DNA from: Elusimicrobiota bacterium
GTDB lineage: Bacteria > CG03 > SLGR01 > JAGXOG01
Direction of reading: 5' to 3'
Assembly (NCBI GenBank): GCA_027858455.1
Contig: JAQICQ010000166.1
Span: 1-16,254 of the forward strand
Length of the DNA: 16,254 bases
The position numbers were made by a program, and so were the translations under genes. Below are positions 6,730 through 13,586 of this stretch, piece after piece. The notes under the pieces were generated by a model, which worked only from the letters and a program-made list of their open reading frames with translations, had not been told where the DNA came from and searched no databases. Position 1 is the first letter of the stretch. Each line of letters starts with the position of its first letter.

Positions 6730-7467
6730 ATGATTATTTACAAAGTAAAACAATACGACAGTGCCTTAAATCTTAAAATTACAGAAAGTTTAAATATAGT
6801 AGAGATTTACACTACTGCCTGCCTTACTGAAAAGAACGGCAACTTTATCACTCTGCTTGCTAAGCAGAGAGCCGGCTTACCCGGTTCAGTTAATCTGTCC
6901 GTAAATAATTTTAAAGATACAGAACTGCCTGGAAATATTATTAAACTGGATTTAAAATTGGCAAAAAGATGGGACTCATCCATAAAAAGATACAGTCCTC
7001 TTTCAGTAAGCGCAGATACGACAGACGCAATTAAAGAAGTTTTAGATAAACCGGTTAATAAGATTAACTATTTAGATTTAACCGTTCCCGGAGATGCGAT
7101 AGCGAATCTTCTGGGAAAAGGTCCCGGACTTACTCCTGCGGGAGACGATTTTATAGCCGGAGCTTTAAATGGAGCATATTGTTTTAACAGCGCTCTTTTT
7201 AACAGATTAAAAAGTAATATACACGGTCATTTAAATAAGACAACTAAACTCAGCCGGTATTATCTGACTTTTGCCGTTTCCGGTCGGACAGGAGAGGATA
7301 TGCTGGAATTATTAAAATCTGTTTCGGGAAATTCTGTTTCAGAAAACTCTGTTCCGGAAAAAAAGACAGACAATATCCGAAAATACACAAACCGGATGAT
7401 GGAATACGGAGCAAGCAGTGGATACTATATAGTAAAGGGGTTATTATGGGCATTAAAAAAAATATAA
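6730..7467 (+). CDS. DUF2877 protein, YahE/YlbF (AllH)-like, carbamoyltransferase component
   Basis: The 245-residue protein carries the DUF2877 signature LLGKGPGLTPAGDDFIAG (about 127-144). E. coli YlbF (AllH) belongs to this family and is reported to form an oxamate carbamoyltransferase with FdrA (AllF) and YlbE (AllG); the two other partners follow directly here. The E. coli yahE-yahF-yahG genes have the same three families in the same order. Near the C-terminus a 15-base repeat encodes SVSGN SVSEN SVPEK. The Shine-Dalgarno is weak, although this is the first gene after the promoter. It overlaps the next gene by 22 bases. The exact role in the complex is not known from the sequence. Confidence 0.85.
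   Translation: MIIYKVKQYDSALNLKITESLNIVEIYTTACLTEKNGNFITLLAKQRAGLPGSVNLSVNNFKDTELPGNIIKLDLKLAKRWDSSIKRYSPLSVSADTTDAIKEVLDKPVNKINYLDLTVPGDAIANLLGKGPGLTPAGDDFIAGALNGAYCFNSALFNRLKSNIHGHLNKTTKLSRYYLTFAVSGRTGEDMLELLKSVSGNSVSENSVPEKKTDNIRKYTNRMMEYGASSGYYIVKGLLWALKKI
7318..7362 (+). repeat. Three in-frame 15-base tandem repeats in the DUF2877 gene
   Basis: Three consecutive 15-base units (first: tctgtttcgggaaat) encode the pentapeptides SVSGN, SVSEN and SVPEK. They lie in a likely loop near the C-terminus and keep the frame. Confidence 0.88.
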
Positions 7468-9008
7468 TAAACAAAGATAATAACAACGATTCAGTCTTCC
7501 TGATGGAAATTGCGGGAAACCTTGAGAAATCAGACGGAATAAGTTCAGCTTCGCTTATGATGGGCACAGAAGCCAATAAAGATATATTGATTCAGGCAAA
7601 TCTACTTACCGAAGAAGGCGAAAAAGCTAAGGAAAATGATCTTATCATTGCTATAGCTGCCGACAGCGAGAAAATCCTTAAGGATTCAATACAAAAAATA
7701 GAGCACAGCTTTGAGAACGCCGGGTCGGAAAAACAGGAAGAAGGCGACTTTAAACCGCCTACTTTTGAAGCTGCGCTTAAAACTTTAAAAAATCCTAATT
7801 TCGCATTAATATCCGTAGCCGGAGAATATGCCGCAAGGGAAGCCGGCAGAGCGCTCGACAACGGACTCAATGTTATGATATTTTCAGATAATGTTTCTCT
7901 TGAAGATGAAATAAAGCTTAAGAAAAAAGCAAATTCGCGGGATCTTATTTTAATGGGACCCGACTGCGGTACCGCAATAATCGGCGGGGTTCCTCTTGGT
8001 TTTGCAAATATGGTTTCTGTCGGAAATATAGGTATAGTCGCTGCGTCAGGTTCCGGACTGCAGGAAGTAACCGTCACCATAGATAAAGAAGGCGCGGGAA
8101 TAACTCACGCGATAGGTACCGGCGGAAGAGATCTCTCGTTAGATGTAGGCGGAATAACAATGTCAACAGGCATAACCACCCTGGAGGAAGACCCTTCCAC
8201 AGAAGTTATGGTCCTTCTTTCTAAACCGCCCCACCCCGATGTCGCAAAAAAACTTATCCAAAAAGCAAAGAAAATAAATAAACCAGTTGTTATATGTTTC
8301 TTAGGCTCTAAAGGTTTTAAATCGGAAGGGAATATCACCTTTACATCTTCCCTTGAGGGCGCCGGGATTGCTGCGGCTCAGCTTTCAAAAGGAGAAAAAA
8401 TCAGTCTGCCGGAGTTTACCGTAGATAACATAGACGCCATGCTCGAAAAAGATTTAAATAACCTTTTAGGGGACAATTCAGGGAACAATGCCGGGGACAA
8501 TAAATATATTCGCGGACTTTATGCCGGCGGAACGCTTTGCGACGAATCCATAGATATAATGAAAGGGAGCGGGATATCCCCCTATTCCAATGCCGGAGTC
8601 CCGGAAAAGATGAAACTTAAAGATTCAAATAAGAGTTTTGAAAATTCCATGGTGGACATGGGCGAAGATGAATTTACTAAAGGCCGGCCTCACCCGATGA
8701 TTGACCTAAGTCTGAGAAACAAAAGAATTGAAGCAGAAGCCAAAGATGACGAAACTGCGGTAATCCTTTTTGACCTGGTACTCGGCTACGGAGCTAATCC
8801 CGATCCGGCCAAAGATATGACAGACACATTAAATAAAGTTAAAGATAAAAAAATACTTGTCGCCAGTGTCTGCGGAACCGACAGCGACCCTCAAAACTAC
8901 TCAGACCAGGTAGCGCAATTAGAAAAATGCGGTGTGACGGTACTTCCGACAAACGCCCAGGCCACAAGATATGCCTGTAAAGTAATTGAAGAAATAAAAG
9001 CGAGGTAA
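7446..9008 (+). CDS. fdrA: FdrA-family protein (AllF/YahF-like), carbamoyltransferase component
   Basis: FdrA proteins resemble succinyl-CoA synthetase alpha chains. E. coli FdrA (AllF) is reported as a subunit of oxamate carbamoyltransferase, which splits oxalurate with phosphate to oxamate and carbamoyl phosphate. Seen here (520 residues): an N-terminal FdrA segment with SVFLMEIAGNLEKSDGI and MMGTEANKDIL, a nucleotide/phosphate-type domain with GPDCGTAIIGGVPLGF and GIVAASGSGLQE (about 171-207), GTGGRDLSLDVGG, and the C-terminal signature FDLVLGYGANPDPA near 442. The length is close to YahF. A strong AAAGGGG precedes the ATG by six bases and supports this start although it lies inside the previous gene. 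Residues about 342-353 are a 12-base repeat insert. The carbamoyl donor here is unknown. Confidence 0.9.
   Translation: MGIKKNIINKDNNNDSVFLMEIAGNLEKSDGISSASLMMGTEANKDILIQANLLTEEGEKAKENDLIIAIAADSEKILKDSIQKIEHSFENAGSEKQEEGDFKPPTFEAALKTLKNPNFALISVAGEYAAREAGRALDNGLNVMIFSDNVSLEDEIKLKKKANSRDLILMGPDCGTAIIGGVPLGFANMVSVGNIGIVAASGSGLQEVTVTIDKEGAGITHAIGTGGRDLSLDVGGITMSTGITTLEEDPSTEVMVLLSKPPHPDVAKKLIQKAKKINKPVVICFLGSKGFKSEGNITFTSSLEGAGIAAAQLSKGEKISLPEFTVDNIDAMLEKDLNNLLGDNSGNNAGDNKYIRGLYAGGTLCDESIDIMKGSGISPYSNAGVPEKMKLKDSNKSFENSMVDMGEDEFTKGRPHPMIDLSLRNKRIEAEAKDDETAVILFDLVLGYGANPDPAKDMTDTLNKVKDKKILVASVCGTDSDPQNYSDQVAQLEKCGVTVLPTNAQATRYACKVIEEIKAR
8469..8504 (+). repeat. Three in-frame 12-base tandem repeats in the fdrA-like gene
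   Basis: Units ggggacaattca, gggaacaatgcc and ggggacaataaa encode GDNS GNNA GDNK. They sit in the linker between the two large halves of the protein. Confidence 0.85.
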
Positions 9009-9010
9009 AT

Positions 9011-10402
9011 ATGAAAATTCCCGAAAAAATAGAAGTTGTAAATATAGGTCTTGACAGGTTTATTGATGCCTTTGAGGATACAAAAACCCAATACGCAAAT
9101 TATGATTGGAAACCTCCGCAAGGAGATCCCGAGCTTCTGGCAAAATTAGACAGACTGAAAAGTTCTGAAAAAGTCAAGGCAGCCAACCGGGAAGCCTACG
9201 AGCGGTTAAATAATTCGCAACCGGTACTTATTGATGTAAAACAGGCTAAGGACGTGATACCTCAATTAAAAGAAAAAGTTATTTTTCATGCCGGCCCTCC
9301 GGTAAAATGGGAAAATATGTGCGGCCCGGTAAAAGGCGCCGCAATGGGCGCCTGTATATATGAAGGATGGGCCGAAAACATTGAAGAGGCCAAAGAGATG
9401 TGCGCTGCGGGAGAAATAGACTTTTCCCCCTGTCACCACCATAATGCAGTCGGGCCAATGGCCGGAATTTTGTCCCCGTCTATGTATGTATGGGTGGTAA
9501 AAAATAAAACTTACGGCAACGAAGCATACTGTTCATTAAACGAAGGTCTCGGTAAAGTCCTTAGATTCGGCGCATACAGCGACGAAGTTATAGAAAGATT
9601 AAAATGGATGGAAAAAGTTCTCGGACCCAATCTCTCTAAAGCAGTCAGAGCAACCGAGGACGGTATCAATATCTCAAATATAACCGCCCAGGCGCTCCAG
9701 ATGGGAGATGAATGCCATAACAGAAATGTTGCGGCGACAGGTTTGTTTCTTAAACAGCTGGTAAAACTTTTCCTTGAAGTAATAGATGATAAAAAACTTA
9801 TACTTGAACTGGTTAATTTTATTTCCGGCAACGACCATTTTTATCTGAATGTTTCTATGGCTGCCTGCAAAACTACGGCGGACTCTATAGCCGGACTGAA
9901 AAATTCGACCATTGTGTCGGTTATGGCCAGAAACGGAACTGAAATAGGCCTGCGTATAGCCGGCAGTGGCGACAAGTGGTTTACAGCCGAAGCAGGAATA
10001 CCCAAAGGGCTCTTTTTCTCCGGATTCACCCAGGAAGATGCCAATCCAGATTTAGGCGACTCTACCATAAGTGAAATAGCGGCAATCGGCGGATTTGCAA
10101 TGGCAGCGGCTCCGGCCATAGTTAAATTTGTAGGCGGTACCGCACAGGATGCCATAAAATATACAAAAGAGATGGCTTCCATAACTCACGGTCCTAACCG
10201 GAAATTTCAGATACCCCAGTTAAATTTCATGGGCACCCCTACCGGACTTGACATTCTAAAGGTACTTGACACAGGCATAGCGCCTTTTATAAATACCGGT
10301 ATAGCGCATAAAAACCCCGGTATAGGACAGGTCGGAGCAGGATTACTCCGCGCGCCTATGAGCTGTTTCAAAGACGCTCTAAACTATATGGAGGTAAAAT
10401 AA
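9011..10402 (+). CDS. DUF1116 protein (AllG/YahG-like), carbamoyltransferase component
   Basis: The 463-residue protein belongs to the DUF1116 family (E. coli YlbE/AllG and YahG); its length is closer to YahG. Conserved-looking blocks are HAGPPVKWENMCGPVKGA near 94-111, a His-rich SPCHHHNAVGPMAGILSPSM near 139-158, TAQALQMGDECHNRN, and GLRIAGSGDKWFTAEAG. The His cluster and the GDECHNRN block are good candidates for substrate or metal contacts, but that is inference. The gene starts two bases after the fdrA-like stop with a GAGG Shine-Dalgarno, and its stop overlaps the next start by one base. This tight packing with the fdrA and DUF2877 genes is what links it to a carbamoyltransferase complex. 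Confidence 0.9.
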   Translation: MKIPEKIEVVNIGLDRFIDAFEDTKTQYANYDWKPPQGDPELLAKLDRLKSSEKVKAANREAYERLNNSQPVLIDVKQAKDVIPQLKEKVIFHAGPPVKWENMCGPVKGAAMGACIYEGWAENIEEAKEMCAAGEIDFSPCHHHNAVGPMAGILSPSMYVWVVKNKTYGNEAYCSLNEGLGKVLRFGAYSDEVIERLKWMEKVLGPNLSKAVRATEDGINISNITAQALQMGDECHNRNVAATGLFLKQLVKLFLEVIDDKKLILELVNFISGNDHFYLNVSMAACKTTADSIAGLKNSTIVSVMARNGTEIGLRIAGSGDKWFTAEAGIPKGLFFSGFTQEDANPDLGDSTISEIAAIGGFAMAAAPAIVKFVGGTAQDAIKYTKEMASITHGPNRKFQIPQLNFMGTPTGLDILKVLDTGIAPFINTGIAHKNPGIGQVGAGLLRAPMSCFKDALNYMEVK

Positions 10403-11670
10403 TGGATATATTAATAAGAAATGCTAAACTGCGCGAAAAACAGTATACGGTTGATATAGGCATTCAAGACGGCAAGGTTAAAGTAATAACCCCTTCTTCG
10501 TCCGAAACAGATTCCGAAACAGATATAAAAGCTAAAAAAACAATAGATGCGGGTAATAAATTAGTCACACCTACTTTTATCGACCCTCATCTCCACATGG
10601 ACAAAGCATTAATATCCGAAGAAGTCAGAGAAAATAAATCCGGCACTCTTAGCGAAGCCATTGAAATAATTTGGAATAAGAAAAAAGATTACACAACTAA
10701 AGAAGTAATAACGAGAGCTTCAAGAGTTATTGAGATGGGGCTTGTAAACGGAACGACCAAATTCAGAACGCATGTCGATGTTGATACAATCGTCAAGTTA
10801 AAAGCCGTCGAGGGTTTAGCAGAGACTAAAAAGAAATACGCAGGCGTTGCCGATGTTCAGATAGTTGCCTTCCCCCAGGAAGGAATATATAAAGATCCGG
10901 GGGCAGATAAACTTATGAAAAAAGCCATGAAAAAAGGAGCCGATGTAGTCGGTGGAATGCCCTATAACGAAAATATACCCGAAGATTCCCGCAAACATGT
11001 TGACTACTGTTTTGATCTTGCCACTAAATTTGATGCCGACATTGATATGCATGTAGACGAGACCGACGACCCTTCGGCCCGGAGTTTAGAATACATTGCC
11101 GCCATGGCTATAAAAGAAAATTACGGACCGCGGGTAACGGCAGGCCATACCTGCGCTCTGGCCGCATACGATGACAACTATGCCCGGAAAGTTATAGGTA
11201 TAGTTAAAGAAGCCGGAATGCATATGATAACAAACCCCGCCACTAACCTTATGCTTCAGGGCCGTCTGGATAAACAGCCCAAACGGCGAGGCATAACCAG
11301 GGTTAACGAGCTTATTGAAGCCGGTATAAATGTCGCATACGGGCAGGACTGCATAAAAGATACTTTCTATCCGACCTGGGGTCGCGAAGATATGCTTGAA
11401 GTCGGGCTCATAACCGCCCATGCGGCTCAATTCACCCAACCCGGCCAGATAGAGAATCTCTATGATATGCCTACTTTTAACAGCGCCGCAATCATGCATC
11501 TTAAAAATTACGGCATAAAAGAAGGAGACGAAGCCGACATGAATATAGTGGACGCCGAAACCGTCCAGGAAGCGTTCAGGAAAAACGCAACCCGCCTTTA
11601 TGTTATTTCAAAAGGCCGGGTTATTGCCCGAACAGAGACAACAAAAACGATTAATACAGGAATCAAGTAA
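10402..11670 (+). CDS. Cytosine-deaminase-like amidohydrolase, substrate uncertain
   Basis: A 422-residue amidohydrolase-superfamily enzyme with clear resemblance along its length to E. coli cytosine deaminase CodA. Metal and catalytic residues are kept: His63 and His65 (PHLHMDK), Gln159 (QIVAFPQEG), His217 and Glu220 (HVDETDD), His249 (AGHT) and Asp316. The CodA pair Asp313-Asp314 reads Asp316-Cys317 here, and CodA Trp319 corresponds to Phe322. Asp314 and Trp319 lie in the CodA base pocket, so the substrate is likely not plain cytosine. The AtzC and YahJ families are alternatives; yahJ lies in the E. coli yah operon together with the same trio. A GGAGG Shine-Dalgarno sits seven bases before the ATG. 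A duplicated SETD lies in the N-terminal beta region. Confidence 0.82.
   Translation: MDILIRNAKLREKQYTVDIGIQDGKVKVITPSSSETDSETDIKAKKTIDAGNKLVTPTFIDPHLHMDKALISEEVRENKSGTLSEAIEIIWNKKKDYTTKEVITRASRVIEMGLVNGTTKFRTHVDVDTIVKLKAVEGLAETKKKYAGVADVQIVAFPQEGIYKDPGADKLMKKAMKKGADVVGGMPYNENIPEDSRKHVDYCFDLATKFDADIDMHVDETDDPSARSLEYIAAMAIKENYGPRVTAGHTCALAAYDDNYARKVIGIVKEAGMHMITNPATNLMLQGRLDKQPKRRGITRVNELIEAGINVAYGQDCIKDTFYPTWGREDMLEVGLITAHAAQFTQPGQIENLYDMPTFNSAAIMHLKNYGIKEGDEADMNIVDAETVQEAFRKNATRLYVISKGRVIARTETTKTINTGIK
10501..10524 (+). repeat. Exact 12-base duplication in the amidohydrolase gene
   Basis: tccgaaacagat occurs twice in direct tandem with no mismatch and encodes SETD SETD, in a loop after the first beta strands. 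The exactness suggests a recent duplication. Confidence 0.88.
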
Positions 11671-11702
11671 AGATAAGGAATAATAACAAGGAGAAAAAAA
11701 TT

Positions 11703-12473
11703 ATGAAAATGTACGATTTGACTCAGAGACTGAGCATTCACACACCGCCCTGGCCCAGTTATATGCCTCTCGGAATTCAGTATTTTAAAAGAATAGCCGG
11801 AGCTCATAACGGACAGGGAGCAAACGGCCAGATTATTGAGACATCCAATCACGTTGGAACTCACATAGACGGAGAAATTCATTTCCATGCTTCAGGCAGG
11901 TCTATCGGAGATACCCCTCTTGAATTTTTCTGCGGCGATGCCGCTGTAGCTGATATTTCCGAAGATGTTTCCTATTACAGTTTATACACCACCGAAATGA
12001 TAGATAAAAAAGTTGAAGTCAAAAAAGGCGACATACTTATAATAAATACCGGATACCACCGTTATGCCTGGGACCAGCCGGAATCAGACGAGCTCAGATA
12101 CTTTGTAAAACATCCGGGACCTGCTCCCGGGTTTCATAAATGGGCTCTTGAAAAAGAAATAAAATGGATCGGAGTTGACTGCGGAAGCGCCGACCATCCC
12201 ATGAACACAATACTTAGAGACTGGCACCCGGGACTTTTTGAAGAAGCCGAAGAGAAACTCGGCAAACCATGGGACGAAGTTTTCCCTCCCAAGGAATATT
12301 ATCAGGTAATGCACCTCAAACTTTTCCCTAAAGGCCTTATCCATGCCGAAAATTTAGGTGGAAAAATAGACGAAATTTCTGACAGAAGAATTTGGGTTGG
12401 CTGTTTCCCGTGGAGAGCAATAGAACTTGAATCCTGCATATCAAGAATTGTTGCAATGGATTTTGATAAGTAA
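11703..12473 (+). CDS. Cyclase-family (PF04199) metal-dependent hydrolase
   Basis: A 256-residue protein of the family that includes kynurenine formamidase and isatin hydrolase, which hydrolyse amides or open cyclic amides with a bound divalent metal. The signature HVGTHIDGEIHF at 50-61 supplies His50, His54, Asp56 and His60. The usual HxGTHxDxPxH has Pro where this one has Glu58. GVDCGSADHPMNT and a C-terminal ECS-type substrate region are also family-like. It begins 32 bases after the amidohydrolase gene with an AAGGAG Shine-Dalgarno. In this operon a ring-opening or deformylating step just before carbamoyl transfer is a sensible role, but the substrate cannot be read from the sequence. Confidence 0.85.
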   Translation: MKMYDLTQRLSIHTPPWPSYMPLGIQYFKRIAGAHNGQGANGQIIETSNHVGTHIDGEIHFHASGRSIGDTPLEFFCGDAAVADISEDVSYYSLYTTEMIDKKVEVKKGDILIINTGYHRYAWDQPESDELRYFVKHPGPAPGFHKWALEKEIKWIGVDCGSADHPMNTILRDWHPGLFEEAEEKLGKPWDEVFPPKEYYQVMHLKLFPKGLIHAENLGGKIDEISDRRIWVGCFPWRAIELESCISRIVAMDFDK

Positions 12474-12515
12474 ATATACTTATTCGGATAAGAAAGAAAA
12501 GAAAGGAAAAATCAA

Positions 12516-13256
12516 ATGAACAAAGATGTTGAATATCATATAGGTCTTAAAAAAGGCGATATAGGCAAGTATGTACTGCTTCCCGGAGATCCGGGCCGCG
12601 TTGAAAAGATAGCAAATTACTTTGACGAAGCTGAAGAAGCAGCAAATAACCGCGAATACAGGACTTTTACAGGAACTGTTGACGGGATAAAGGTATCGGC
12701 TACATCCACAGGGATAGGCTGCCCTTCTACTGCAATATGCGTGGAAGAACTTACCAAAATAGGCGCGGAAGTATTTATCAGAATAGGGACGGCAGGCTCT
12801 CTTCAAAAAGAAGTCGGACTCGGAGATATAGTTATTTCAACCGGAGCGGTAAGAGAAGAAGGAACGACAAGGCAGTATGTCCCCCTTTCATTTCCGGCAG
12901 TATCAAGTCTTGAAGTAACCAATGCTTTAGTGAAAGCAGCCGAAAAACTCGGTGTAACTTCCCATCCCGGTATCGTTCACTGTAAAGATGCTTTTTATAC
13001 CGAAGGGAACAACGAACTTCCCCTGGCAAAACATAACGACGAACTATGGGAAGCCTGGTATAAATCTAATGTGCTGGCAACTTCAATGGAAAGCTCGGCT
13101 CTATTTATTATTTCTCATATCAAGAAGAAACTTGCCGGCGAAGTTCTGGCAATTATAGGCAAAACCTATGAGAATAAACCAATCGAAAAGAAGGTCGGGG
13201 TGGACGAAGCGATACAGACAGCCATAGAAGCAGTAAAGATACTTGACAAGAAATAA
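12516..13256 (+). CDS. Uridine-phosphorylase-like nucleoside phosphorylase
   Basis: A 246-residue member of the NP-I phosphorylase family, closest in pattern to E. coli Udp. Sugar and phosphate contacts are kept: His8, GDPGRVEKI with Arg28, Arg46, Arg89 and Thr92 (RIGTAG), Phe160, Met191 and Glu192. The base-recognising loop differs: Udp has GQERYD (Gln166, Arg168), while here it reads YTEGNNELP with neither Gln nor Arg. The Glu before Met-Glu (Udp Glu196) is Ser190. It therefore likely cleaves a nucleoside with phosphate, but perhaps not uridine. It is the last gene of the operon, 42 bases after the cyclase gene, preceded by AAAGGA and followed by an intrinsic terminator. Confidence 0.88.
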   Translation: MNKDVEYHIGLKKGDIGKYVLLPGDPGRVEKIANYFDEAEEAANNREYRTFTGTVDGIKVSATSTGIGCPSTAICVEELTKIGAEVFIRIGTAGSLQKEVGLGDIVISTGAVREEGTTRQYVPLSFPAVSSLEVTNALVKAAEKLGVTSHPGIVHCKDAFYTEGNNELPLAKHNDELWEAWYKSNVLATSMESSALFIISHIKKKLAGEVLAIIGKTYENKPIEKKVGVDEAIQTAIEAVKILDKK

Positions 13257-13285
13257 AAATTTAAGTATCTTTTAATTGGATTATA

Positions 13286-13323
13286 GCGCCGGTGTCTCCC
13301 CCCGATACCGGCGCATTTTTTTT
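13286..13323 (+). terminator. Intrinsic terminator of the catabolic operon
   Basis: An 11-base-pair stem (13286-13296 with 13304-13314, starting GCGCCGGT, one G-U pair) closes a 7-base loop tcccccc and is followed by A and eight T. It lies 30 bases after the phosphorylase stop. The opposite strand has no T run after the hairpin, so it is probably one-directional. Confidence 0.93.
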
Positions 13324-13346
13324 AGTACTTTGATAGAGGCTGAGCC

Positions 13347-13586
13347 TCACTCATCTTTTGCGAAGGAATTTTTAAAATATTCTTTAAATTTTAACGGCCG
13401 GGCGTAGTAATGCTCTCCCTGTTTTTCAAGATTAACTTTTCGGCCTATTTTAAGGGTGTCGGCATCCCGTGCATAGGAAAGAATATTTTCTCCGGCTGTC
13501 TTTACTACACATAAATAAAGCGGAGCGTCAAATCCTTCCGGAGTAACATTAAGTATAGTATAGGTTAATATTGTACCTTTCATCAT
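13347..13586 (-). CDS. DUF35-type OB-fold protein lacking the zinc ribbon
   Basis: A 79-residue protein with the OB-fold half of DUF35: GTILTYTILNVTPEGFDAPLYLCVVKT, then a short loop and IGRKVNLEKQ. Typical DUF35 partners of thiolases and HMG-CoA synthases begin with a rubredoxin-like zinc ribbon of four Cys. That part is absent here; the only Cys is in LYLCVV. In archaea the DUF35 protein bridges thiolase and HMG-CoA synthase and shapes a shared CoA channel. Its start overlaps the thiolase-like stop by four bases, so the two are almost surely made together and probably bind each other. Confidence 0.75.
   Translation of the reverse strand: MMKGTILTYTILNVTPEGFDAPLYLCVVKTAGENILSYARDADTLKIGRKVNLEKQGEHYYARPLKFKEYFKNSFAKDE

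Noticed and set aside
7592..8338. Minus-strand open frames opposite the fdrA-like gene (7592-8080, 8105-8338)
   Set aside because: Low-complexity Ser/Pro-rich translations with no motif, antisense to a well-supported gene.
13336..13348. Small palindrome GAGGCTGAGCCTC at the end of the DUF35-like gene as a terminator for the minus strand
   Set aside because: At most five base pairs with a three-base loop, and no T run follows on the minus strand.
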